Assembly: GCA_018287875.1 (NCBI GenBank)
Contig: JAGVVL010000022.1
Coordinates: 62,001-126,000, forward strand
Length of the DNA stretch: 64,000 nucleotides
Source: Nigrospora sphaerica
Lineage: Eukaryota > Ascomycota > Sordariomycetes > Amphisphaeriales > Apiosporaceae
Direction of reading: 5' to 3'
Under the pieces are notes generated by a model. The model had not been told where the DNA came from. It ran no database searches and worked only from the letters and a program-made list of their open reading frames with translations. Shown here one piece after another: positions 1-10,810 of the stretch (the first letter of the stretch is position 1; the number at the start of each line of letters is the position of its first letter). Position numbers and translations under genes: made by a program.

Positions 1-1950
1 GAAAGACAAGCCACGAGGAGCCCGAGGGATGTCTATGCTGCCGCCAGAGCCCCCGAAGGAATCGAGCTCGAGGATTTCTCGGCTTCTCCCAATGGGTGGA
101 TGGGCCTCGACACGAATACCGACTCATCACGGTATCACTCCGACCTGTCCCTCATGGAGGACGTTTTTCCTTGGTCACAGAACGATGTGTTCGAGCAGGG
201 CGCCCCCTAAGGCGCCCCTGTCCCTCTGGGTACGAGGAAAGTTGGGATCTGCGTCCGGGCCAAAGTGAACATACGGTATTTATTGTTCGACCGCATGAGG
301 CTTGTTTCGCAGGGTGCAGTCGGCACGAAAGAACAGATACAGCAGCCCGGGCTGTGAGTCCTTGGGCCGTCGAAGCATCCAAGTACGGAGGATGGTGCCC
401 CTGCCGCAGGTAGACTGTCTGATCCCTATCCACCGGACAGCGAGGTACGGGACAATAGAGTTGTTCGCTACTTTCAGTGCTGGTGGATCCCAGGCTGCGG
501 TCTCTGGCACAACGTCCGTGGGCTACTTGCTCGCCGGGTTAGTGAGGCGCCCCGTGGGCCCGTCCGTAGCCACGAATGTACAGCGCGCGCAAGGTACTTC
601 GATCGCCGCACGAACGACGCGTCAAGAGCCGCAGGCCGAGAAATGGTGCGCGAAGGCGTAGCGATATTGTCAAGCGGGACGGCCCAACGGGCAAGAGAAA
701 GCGAGGCGTGAGGGCAGGCAGGGCCTGAGGCAGCGCGATGCAAAGCTTATCTCCCACGACGGGTCGCTTCCCACGCGCCAACTATCGCGCTCAACGAATG
801 GGCAGCCGCGACGCCGTGCCGTTGGAAAGCGGAGAACAAGGAGCCGCCGCTGCATTCCGTATCTATACTACTCCGCGCGAAGAAATTCCCTAGACAAGCA
901 GAAGCTTTCTTTCCGACGGCGGTAGAGTTTCTGCGGCCCTCGGTATATCGCTCATTCCCCGTACCTGCGGTGCCACTCAATCTAACCTGTGCCTGATGGT
1001 ACTTCCGTTACTGCAGCCGTCCTTGAAGCCAACAGAGCGGAAGCCCATCCACCCGCAGTAACCGTAGTTCGAAGCAGCGAACAGGGCCCGACTATGTTGG
1101 CACTAGCCCGTCCTGCCACCTAATGGCCCTTCACAGTAGCTGCGTTACGTTTAGAAGGAGTCACTTATAGCCGTTCGTCCCGTCTCCTCATTTGGCCTGA
1201 ACGCGCTCCGGTAGCTTCCGAACAGGTGAATGGATCCCATGGGCAGGCTGGGATGTCTTGTGCCTCAGGTGCGGTGCCTTATGAGGCGGACTGGGGGGCG
1301 GACATCGTCTCTGGGCTTCGCGATTCCGTCCATCGGTTATTCCGAAGCGGTGCCGTCGGTCATAGTCGGCGAATGCCGAGCGGAGGGCGTTTAGGCGCCA
1401 ATCGATATAGAAATGGCATAGTCTTTTCCAGGTCACGTGGCTCTTGTTCACATGATGTAGAGCAGTGGCATATGGAGGTCGTGGGTTGGGCGGTGGACTA
1501 TGCTCGCATTGCTAACGAACACGCTTGGATGACCCCGCGCGCGGGTTGTGGGAGCCGGTTGGTTCTCTCTACGGCTGGCCCCGCGTTCCCGCACTGGGGC
1601 TACGCTACGAGCTCGTCGCGTGCACCGTGGTAGGCAATTTACGCCTTGAAACGATGCAACACAGCACGCGATCGACCACTGCGAGCCTACTAGACGGTTC
1701 ACTGCGGCCATGAGGCACAACAGCGGGCGTGAGGTTGGTGGACGGGACGGCTCGGCTGAAAACCAGCAGGCGTGAGGTGGATCAACCGGCCAACCACAAG
1801 CTTCCAAAATGCAGGCAAAGCGCCACATCAGCGAGGCGGTGCCAAGAGCGTAGGCCCGCTATCGCCTGAACGATTCTAGCCTTCTTCGAGCCATCGTGCT
1901 GAATCTGACCCCGGACCGTCTTTCACCTATCTCGACTGCTCTGACCCGCG
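1..1950. other. no gene recognised
   Basis: I see no open frame with recognisable protein character, no intron-exon pattern and no inverted or tandem repeat here. The sequence is fairly GC-rich and lacks the stop-rich, TA-rich look of RIP-mutated repeats. The last part is simply upstream of the HET gene that starts at 1951. Confidence 0.4.
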
Positions 1951-4900
1951 ATGCGTCTCTTGCAGGTAGAACACGGCGGGCGCCTGAGCCTGACCAAGGA
2001 CCTGGTCGACAACATTCCCCCGTATGCCATTCTGTCGCACACGTGGGGCGACGATGACCAGGAGCTCACCATACAGGACATCCAGCAGCACACCGGTCAG
2101 CACAAGGCGGGGTACCGAAAGCTCACGTTCTGCGGCGCGCAGGCTACCTCGGATGGCCTGCAGTACTTTTGGGTTGACACATGCTGCATCGATAAGCCTA
2201 ACTACACGGAGCTTTCGGAAGCGATTAACTCGATGTTTCGCTGGTACCAAAACGCCGCCCAATGTTACGTTTATCTAACCGATGTCTCCGCAAGCGCCGG
2301 AAGCGAGGTGGAGAAGCCGCCAGGCGCATCGTGGACTGCGGCCTTCCGGACAAGTCGGTGGTTTTCGCGCGGCTGGACGCTCCAGGAACTGCTCGCGCCC
2401 CGATCGGTGACCTTCTTCTCGGTAGAAGGCCAACGCTTGGGCGACAAGGCGTCGCTGGAGGGGCTCCTCCAAGAGATCACGGGGGTTTCGACCGATGCCC
2501 TTCGAGGGCAGCCGCTGTCCCGGTTCAGCGTTCACGAGAGGTTCTCTTGGATGCAGAATCGTACGACGAAACGTCCTGAGGATCGAGCGTACTCGCTGCT
2601 TGGGGTCTTCGACATCTACCTACCATTGATCTATGGCGAGGGGGAGGGAAATGCATCCATTCGACTGCGGGAGGCAATTGGGAATCGCTCGCGCAGCTGC
2701 TCCGCAACGACGAATGGTACGTACAACCTCCCACGCTGCGAACCAAAGTCTAATCCTCGCACAAGGATATGCAAAAAAGGGACATTTCGTCGTCCCTTTT
2801 GGTCGAAATGAAGGCTTCGTGGACCGGGCATCCGTCATGAAACAGCTTCTTGATAGGATCCCGCCAAGCGCGAGCAAAGATGATTGCCAGAGGACGGCAG
2901 TGGAAGGCCTTGGCGGCATCGGCAAGACCCAGGTGGCCATAGAGGCGGCCTACCGTGTCCGTGACGCGTATCCGGAATGCTCAGTGTTCTGGGTTCCGGC
3001 CGTTAACCTTACAACCTTTGAGAATGCCTACCGGGCGATCGGCCAGGCTATCGGCATACAAGGCATCGAGGACGATGAGGCAGACGTCAAAGGCCTGGTC
3101 AAGAACGCTTTGGGCAAGGAGAGCGTTGGCTATTGGCTCCTCATTATCGATAACGCCGACGATACCGACCTGCTCTTTGCTGGTGCGAAGCTATTGTCGC
3201 ACCTCCCCTTCAGTCGGAAGGGCTCGCTGTTCTTTACGACGCGCAACCACCAGGCGGCGGCTCGATTTCGCACCCGCACGCACCCTATTCGTCTTTACGC
3301 TATGGATCATGCGGAGGCAACCCAACTGCTACGGAACGGCGTAGAGGCGACACAGACCGACGACAACCAGAGCACCATGCAGCTTCTCGAACGTCTAGCG
3401 TATCTTCCATTAGCGATTAAGCAGGCATCGGCTTACATGGCTGCGAACACGAACATCAGTCTCGAAATACCTCGGATATTGCCAGTCGAATGATCGTGCA
3501 ATGATTAAAATGCTCAGCCGGGATTTCGAAGACCAAGACCGATACGAAGCCATCCAGAACCCGATTGCCACGACGTGGCTTATTTCATTCGAGCAAATAT
3601 CGCGCGCTGCGCCCTTAGCGTCGAGCTATCTCCGCTTCATATGCTACCTTGCAGAGAAAGATATTCCTATTTCCTTATTGCCTCCCGGGGAAGATGAAAT
3701 AGAGAAGGAAGAAGTCATCGGAATATTGGAAGCGTACGCTTTCATTATCCGCCGGGATAGGTCAGACCGGTTTGACGTACACCGACTTCTACGCCTCGTC
3801 ATGCGTAACTGGCTTGAACAACAGGGACAACAAGGTCAGCAAATCACGGGTACAATAACGCGACTCTCTGAGGAGATTCCTCCGCCGAAACATGAGAATC
3901 AGGCTGTCTGGTCTGCATCTCTGCCGCACGCTCAGGCAACGCTAAAAGATAGGAATCTCTGTACCAACAGGGAGGCATTATGGCGTTTGATGACCAATGC
4001 TGGAGAAGCTTATCACTTGCTTGGCAAGTATGAGAAAGCGGAGAAGCTGCATCAAGAGTGTTTTGAGATGAAAGAGAGGATGCTAGGCCGAGAACAGATG
4101 TCGACACTCGAAAGCATGAATTATCTAGCAGAAGTCGTTCGAAGGCTAGGAAAATATGGCAAGGCGGAACGAATACATCGACAGACGCTCATGCTAAGAA
4201 AGAAACTGTTAGGCTGGAATGATCCTGACCTGCTTACTAGCATGAACAACCTAGCGAGAGTGCTCGACGACCAGGGAAAGTATGAGGAGGCGGAAACGAT
4301 GCACCGGGCGACGCTAAAATTGAGAGTGTCGGTGCTGGGCTGCGAGAACCCGGACACGCTCACTAGCATGAACAACCTAGCCAACGTGCTTTTCAGCCAG
4401 GGGAAGTACGAAGAGGCGGAAACGATGCACCGGGCGACACTGGAACTGCGGGAGACGGTGTTGGGCTGTGAGAACCCGTCCACACTCGGCAGTATGAACA
4501 ACCTGGCAGAAGCACTTCGGCAGCAGGGGAAGCACACAGAGGCGGAAACGATGCACCGGGCGACGCTAAAATTGAGAGTGTCGGTGCTGGGCTGCGAGAA
4601 CCCGGACACGCTCACTAGCATGAGTAACCTGGCCGTCGTTCTTAGGAGGCAGGAGAAGTACGAGGAGGCGGAGCAGATACATCGGTCTACACTGGAATTG
4701 AGGGAGACGTTACTGGGCTACGAGAACCCATATACAATCGCTAGCATGAACAACCTAGCTAACGTACTTTTTAGTCAGGGGAAGTACGAGGAGGCGGAGA
4801 CAATGCATCGGGCGACATTGAAACTGAAAGAGACGGTGCTGGGCTGCGAGAACTCGTCCACACTCGATAGCATAAATAATCTAGCTAACGTGCTTTTCAG

Positions 4901-5098
4901 CCAGGGGAAGTACGAGGAGGCGAGTAGGTGCATCGGGCGACATCGAAGCTGAGGGAGAAGGTGCCGGACTACGAGAACCTGTCCACACTTAACAGTGTGG
5001 ATAACCTGGCAGAAGTGCTCAGCAATCTGGAAATACATAGTCAAGCAGACAAGGCCTCAGACACAGAAGTTGGAGGTAACGTAAATAGAGCTAGCTAG
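1951..5098 (+). pseudogene. HET - NB-ARC - TPR NLR-type protein, broken by frameshifts
   Basis: A fungal NOD-like receptor architecture, of the class associated with vegetative incompatibility and self/non-self recognition. Exon 1 (1951-2716) encodes a HET domain opening MRLLQVEHGG with the typical YAILSHTWGDD and WVDTCCIDK motifs, then RGWTLQELLAP. A 49-bp intron (2717-2765, GTACGT...CTAAT...CACAAG) joins it in frame to an NB-ARC-like NTPase: P-loop GLGGIGKTQ, Walker B-like WLLIIDNADD, GSLFFTTRN, and LAYLPLAIKQ as the GLPL-like motif. About ten kinesin-light-chain-type TPRs of 42 residues follow from about 3960. Lesions: a single-base frameshift near 3455-3462 (the frame resumes as SKYLGYCQSND and continues from the ATG at 3501), a second frameshift near 4920, and an in-frame TAG at 4925-4927 where sister repeats have CAG or ACA. 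The residual frame ends at TAG 5096-5098. Domain calls are firm. Loss of function is inferred; sequencing error could explain the single-base changes but not the TAG. Confidence 0.85.
4260..4960 (+). repeat. near-identical 126-bp tandem TPR-coding repeats
   Basis: The TPR units repeat every 126 bp (42 codons, core NNLAxVLxxQGKYEEAETMH). The stretch at 4287-4371 recurs without a mismatch at 4539-4623, two units downstream, although the unit between them differs. Identity at codon third positions as well as amino acids means recent unequal exchange or gene conversion. This is known for STAND/NLR repeat domains in Podospora and other fungi. Confidence 0.8.
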
Positions 5099-5544
5099 AC
5101 AGTGTTAATTACATCTATTCTTCTCACTGCCTGTGAGCGGTACTTATAAATTTCGCAGCAGGTAGGCATCGATTGACAGCGAAACTTGCTGAACTCAGTG
5201 GCATTGCGATTTCCTACCGGAGCCTGCCAATAGATGTGGTGAAGGGTTGGCCAACAAAGGGAAAACGTGAGGGTCTTGTAACAATCGCTTAAGTTGATAC
5301 GGCTGTGACTGGCGGCTGCTAGTACGGCGTGGTAAGGCAATGGGCATTGGCCATGTTGGTACTCCAGGGCGCGACGCACAATGTTCTGGCATGACCCTGC
5401 TCTCCATTCAATCGGGCATGTTTTATCTGGATAACGCCAATATCTTTGCCCGTACCTTTTTCAGCTTATATTTTGAAGTTTCGACTCATTCTAAGTGTGA
5501 CTGGACTTTGACGAATGCTGCCATTGACCTTTGACGTATTCGTA

Positions 5545-5800
5545 CTCCTTAGCTGGTTGTATGGCATTGGCGTGTGGCTCTGGCCTCATACGTGCTGCGT
5601 AGACGATGTGCGTAGGGCGTCGCTTAGCTGATGCACCCCGAATGGTTAACAGCGCGGCAGAGATGGGCGGCAGCTCGGGCGGGGCTGCACGTCATGAAAC
5701 TATTGGAGCGTAGACACACAATGAAGACTGGGGTTAGGAGCTTAGAGGCCCACTGCTGTAGAACACGCTAAGCGACGCGTCCGATCGAGACATTCAACTC
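5545..5800 (+). repeat. diverged dispersed repeat, copy 1
   Basis: This stretch aligns in order with 9045-9330 through islands such as GTCGCTTAG, ATTGGAGCGTAG and GTTGTAT, but with many substitutions and small indels. No coding frame, terminal inverted repeat or target duplication is apparent. It may be an old non-autonomous element or a noncoding duplication flanking the gene at 7241-8589. Confidence 0.45.
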
Positions 5801-7240
5801 ATCCAGCTTCCGTCTCCGAACCGCGGCACTTCCATGCTATCGACAGACAGCGAGCCTTGAGCTGTTACATGCACTCCCACCATGCAAGAAAGTACTCTTG
5901 TTTGACCTTCAGCACGCCTCCGCTTCCCACGTGGCGCTGGAAGGCTTCCCTGGCGGATATGCCTTCGATTGACTCCCTTCGGAGCCAGCGTGTACCCCAG
6001 CTGGCGCCGCTCGTCACGATCCCGGCTTGGTCTGTTCCTCCGATCGGGCGGCTACTGCCGTCATTACTGACAAGAGTTAGCTAGCAAAGACGCTCCTCCG
6101 TTTGTCCGCTTCACGCTATGGTTCCCGTCCTCCAATAGCCAAGCCCGAGCCTCCCGAAAGGTACCTTGCGCAGCGATGATGCTTCTCACAGTCGTCCACC
6201 CGGCCGCCTCGACCCCCACCGTCCCCGTCGAAAATAAGGTTTCCCCTGTGCGGCGACCAACGTCCCGGTATGGATCAGACCGACACCAGGCCGGCAGGCG
6301 GTGCTTGACTGTCAAGCATAGCGCGTAACGGGTGTGACAGGTGACGCACGCGGGAAGGCCACCGCCACGGCGGCAAGATTAAAGAACTGCGCCGGTCGCC
6401 CATCGTGCAAGATAAGGCGGTACGGGCCACTCTTGTGTTACTACGAGTGCCGTATCTGTTTTGTCTCGATCCATACGGAGTTTTGAGTGTTCGCCATCCA
6501 TGTCCGCAAACGATAGCTGGTTTTCCACCTCGACTACTTCTTCCTGCAACCAGTCGCCTTGCCCTTGTTACAGAACCGCAGCAAAACGCGGCTAGCACCG
6601 GCTAGCGCGCTCGGAGTTCGCGTCTTTGATTCGCGTCGCGTCATACGGGTAAAGCGAGACCAACTCACGTGACAACGTGGTCTAATTTCCCGTCCAATCC
6701 CCAGCCCCCTTCATTTTCCTTCATTTCTGCCTACAAGGTGCCACAGCCTCCACCTACTCCTCCGACCGGCTCGTTACTCATCATTCGTGGACCCATCACT
6801 AGTCGCCACCATCGCATCGTTATCCGAGTCCATCCTCGATTTTCCCCGCAATCCGACCGCCCGCGCATCGCAACGTCTGCGTCGTCCGCCGCTGTCTTCG
6901 GCTCTCAGTGCTGCCTGTTGTTTTCGGCTGAGACCGCCAACGCTGACTTCTACCCTGCGAGTACGCTCGCCAGGAAGGACCAGGGTCTCAGTGCCTGGAC
7001 CACGCGCGCACTCGGCGCTTCGACTTCAGCGCGGGGCCCCAGACGGCGACCGCGACGGCTCATCCCCATCATTCCGGCTCGACCATCTGCAAGTGGTGGA
7101 GTCAAGGCTGCTCCCGTACTCGAAACCAAGCCTGGGCGGGTGGGATCTCTCGTCTTATGAGGGGGCAATGTTTACTGCTCTTCTGTGCCCCCGAATGTTC
7201 GCCAGCTAATGACCCTCCAGTTTCCACAGCTTGATTTCCA
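5801..7240. other. intergenic; pyrimidine-rich leader near the downstream gene
   Basis: No recognised gene. From about 6670 the plus strand becomes C/T-rich, as is common in fungal promoters and 5' leaders, and this continues into the ATG at 7241. Two overlapping frames (from 6669 and 6787) are open here, but they read as low-complexity Ser/Arg/Pro sequence and I do not call them genes. Confidence 0.35.
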
Positions 7241-8589
7241 ATGGCGTCGCCATCGCCTCGTATGGGGGCAGGCTCCAGCGCGTCCAGTCAACCGGACGAA
7301 GTCGTCGCCGCCTCCCTCGATGAACCGCACTCCAAGACTGGCCACGGGGAAACCGCCGTCATCAGAAAGGCACCAGTGAAAGTGATATGGGCCGCGGCTA
7401 CCCACGACGCCGTCCTTGACATTCGATACGACGCTGCTCGATCTGAGGCCTGGCTCGCCCTTCGGTTTCCTAACATCGTATTGCGAGAGCAGGGCAATGT
7501 CTCCTTTTTCGTAGCCTTCGCGCCCGAGGACATAGAAAGTCTGACGTTTCTGGAGGAGGGCGCCGCATATCACATGGTTGTTCAACTGCGTCAACCGCCT
7601 GGCATCGTGGGCCCAGACTGTACATGGACGGACCCGGAGTTGTTCGGCCCCGGTACCTTGACGGTGCAGCAACTCCAGACACTGGGCCTCGAGACCAGCT
7701 GCACTCTATCGGTACCAGCGAAAGAGGCTAAGAAGACGCAGCTCAAGCTCTTCTGCGAGACCATCTCGAAGGGTTCGACGCGGTCTCTGAAGCGCTACTA
7801 TAACGCGGCCAGTTTGTACCGCGGGAAAGGCGGTCGACGGTTCGGAGCTACTGAGGCGTGGTGCCCCCCTTCGTATGCGCAAGTGGGTGCCGGAGGTGGC
7901 AATTCGGTGTCAGCGTCAGCGAAAGCAACATCTGCTGAAGCGCTTCCGACATACGGGGCGATTGTTACCACCGAAAGCATCCAGGGACGGGAGCAAGGTA
8001 AGTCCCGAACAAGTCCTTCACAAGGTTCTGTGCTCTGTGCCCCCCCCTTCCGTTACTAAGCTCTGCCGCAGCCACGATGCGTCCGCCCAAGCGACCTCGC
8101 AGAAGTATGAGCACCGAGGATCCTCCCGAACACCCTCCTTGCCCCATGTGCGAAGATGTGAAGGCAACCATGAACAAGAAGATGGACGACATAATGTCGC
8201 AGCTGGCACAGCTAACCGAGGTGAACCGACGACTGAACGAACGCGTTGAAGAGAGCGCTTCAACGGTGGCGTCCCTGAACGAACGTATCAATGGCTTGGA
8301 GACGCTTGTCGCAACGCATACGCAGGAACACGAAGCTGAGGTAAGCGAAAAATTACAGGATGAGGTACTAGCTATCATGAGAGACGAGTTCGTCGAGAAG
8401 GAAGACCTGGAGTACACCGTCGCAACCGAGGTGGACATAGAGATAGATACTGCCAGCAAGTATATCGAAGAAAAGCTGAAGGAGGAGCTTCTAGAATACG
8501 TGAATGAGGAGATGGAGGGGAAAGAGGACGAGATCATCGAGACCATTTTGGATAGAATAGGGTCAGCTAGAGTACGTCTCGATTTTTGA
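7241..8589 (+). CDS. hypothetical protein with C-terminal coiled coil, two exons
   Basis: Exon 1 runs 7241-7997. A 74-bp intron (7998-8071, GTAAGT...TTACTAAG...CCGCAG) is in phase with exon 2 (8072-8589), giving a 424-residue protein. The ATG at 7241 is the first in the frame. The N-terminal half (about residues 50-170) alternates hydrophobic and polar residues like a compact beta-rich domain (e.g. EAWLALRFPNIVL, VSFFVAFAPEDIESL). A Ser/Ala-rich linker follows, then a basic stretch RPPKRPRR that could be a nuclear localisation signal, a CPMC pair, and a long acidic coiled coil to the stop. I do not recognise the family. The clean phase-matched intron and lack of stops argue for a real, intact gene. 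Function unknown. Confidence 0.7.
7998..8071 (+). other. intron of the 7241-8589 gene
   Basis: It has a canonical GTAAGT donor, a CTAAG-type branch site (TTACTAAG) and a CAG acceptor. Its removal joins two frames in phase 1. Confidence 0.75.
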
Positions 8590-9044
8590 ATCAACTGGAC
8601 TGGTGTTGAACAAAAACCCTGGCGATGACACTGTGACACTGAGCGAGAACAGCATCCTTGAATCAAGCTGGGACATTCCCTCCACACAACTTGCCCAGCA
8701 CCCCACCCCCGTCCTCTCCACCAGACTATGTCACGGGCCGGCCCCTAGCCCGCCGCTTGCAACGAAGACTCCACTGCTACCAAGCTCGCTGCGGAGCAAA
8801 ATCGTCGGTATCGCAAGCTGTTAGCAGTAGAACCATACCGAGGGCCCTGAGGATATCGAAAACTAGCTAGCTTGCTTGTGCCGGATTCCCAGCCCCAGGC
8901 TGTGTGGTGGAACAGGCTCGCATTGCTGCGAATGAATACGCCGGGAAGAGAGCCCCCGCCTACCTCGCGCCGCAGAAGCCAGTATCCTAAATAACTTATC
9001 TCGCCTTTCCATGCTGTCTGGAGCTGCACTACGAGCTCATCATC

Positions 9045-9330
9045 GTATGCCTTGGCTTGTTGTATCGCGCCGGCGTGTGTCTGTGGCTGCACACGCCTTA
9101 AGTAGGCGGGGTGCGCAAGGTGTCGCTTAGAATGAGGCACCCCCGATGGTCAACAGCCCTGGTAAAAATGAGGGACAGATCGGAGCGCAGCTGCGCACCG
9201 GAAGGCTATTGGAGCGTAGGCACTCCGTGCAGGTGAGTGCTCAGGGCTGAAACGTCCAATGTGTATCCGAAAGAGTGGCCAGGCTCTGCAGTACAGGCTA
9301 AGTGACGTGTCTGGTCGCGGCTCGGGGCTC
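9045..9330 (+). repeat. diverged dispersed repeat, copy 2
   Basis: Partner of 5545-5800, in the same orientation about 3.5 kb away. The two copies bracket the two-exon gene at 7241-8589. The flanks at 8590-9044 and 9331-9980 show no gene that I can support. Confidence 0.45.
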
Positions 9331-9982
9331 GTTCACCCCACCTGAGCGTGGGCAACGCTCCCCAGCAGCGGTTTAGTCTGCAGCTATAAGGGCATCTCAA
9401 TCGCCACCATGCCGTCGCATGGCGCACCATCGTGCACTATGGCACCACCACAAGTCTCTTACAGCATTACCACAAGCAGCGGGCGATTTAAAAAGAGGTA
9501 TTGGTTTTTTCTTTGCATTTATGCAGACTTGGCTCAATCTGCTTCAGGAGCTCCTTGTCATTGCTGTGGTCACTGCAAGTGAGTCTTGGTGGCCGGTCAT
9601 CCGTCAACTCTGTTTGCAAGTCAAGATCGAGGCAGAACAACCACCCGCGCATCGCTTGAGGGGTAGGATAATGGGTGAGCCCGCCCAATGATAGAGCTTC
9701 GTTCCTGGCTTGATTCATTGCAAAGAACCCGTCATCCGAACTCACTGCTCTTCGCCCCTTCAACCGCGGAATCAAGCAATCGCGCAGCAGCAACAATAGG
9801 GGCAGACGATCCTCGAGTACAGCGCATGGCCCACCATGCAGATCCCCACGATCTCCCCCGCGTATCTTGTTCTTGCAACCCAGAAAAGTGTGTTGGCATG
9901 CGGGACTGCTGAATAGCCCCCAAAGACAGCATCTGCAAACGCCCCGCCGTGTTCCATTCCACGGCTGCTCGAGACGGCATAC

Positions 9983-10810
9983 ATGAGCCCGATAGGTAGA
10001 GCCCTATCACATGCTGTGGCCTGGTGCAGAATCATGTTTCCACTCATCGCTTGTGGATATCGCGATAGCGCAGCTAGATGGATCCTAACAAGACCGACTC
10101 GCCGGCGCAGACCGAAAGGCCCCAATGTTCCTGATCGCAAGAGGTGGCTAGACGGATGGCTACCTGGAGACTCGGCACACAAGGCCGAGGAGAGAGACTG
10201 GCTCCAGAGATGGCAACAAATGCAGCAAAACCGAACAGCGCGAGCCCCGGTAGCAACCAAGATGCCGCCAGATAAGCACGTCCTTAAGCACCACAAGGGA
10301 CTCCATAAGGCTGAGAGCTCGATCCTCGTCCAGGCAAGGACCGGCAAAATCGGACCACGAGACTTCCTCTTTGAACGCAGGGTTCCAGGCTTCGACAGCC
10401 CATGGTGCGGCTGCGGCCAAGGCAGGGAGACGGTCCGGCACATCCTCGTTTTCTGCCCAAGGGAGAGAGAAAGACGAGAGTATCTCGTCCAAGCTCTAGG
10501 AGAACCGATAGATACGGACGGGATGCTCGATACCCCAGGGAAAGCAGGGATTATAGCCAGATGGCTACTCCGTTCGGGCAGGCTGGGCATGTTCCAGCTG
10601 GAAAATCAACTCATCAGCTAGGAAGCGGGCACGCTGAGCCCGATCTCGGTATAGCAGGTCAGAGAGCAGACAAGAGCGGTGCAACGCAGCGGAACCTATG
10701 TTTTTAATCCGGCCGGACGTAAGCCCGGAACGGTTTTCCTAGGCTTAGACACGCAGGGGGTCCTCATGGCCTGAATAGGTCGCTAGGTGTAAGAATAATA
10801 ATAATAATAG
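9983..10810 (+). mobile_element. 5'-truncated LINE relic, second family
   Basis: From about 10080 the frame encodes the C-terminal end of a LINE ORF2: a SSILVQARTGKIG-type segment followed by the zinc-knuckle-like CGCGQGRETVRHILVFCP. This is the usual tail of Tad/I-type reverse transcriptase-RNase H proteins, ending at the TAG at 10619-10621. The 3' UTR has a GC-rich self-complementary stretch (CCGGCCGGACG...CCCGGAACGG) and finishes in (AAT)n at about 10793-10809. A 3'-end fragment of the same family lies at 56245-56403. The endonuclease and RT regions are missing, so the copy is dead. The 5' boundary is uncertain. Confidence 0.7.
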
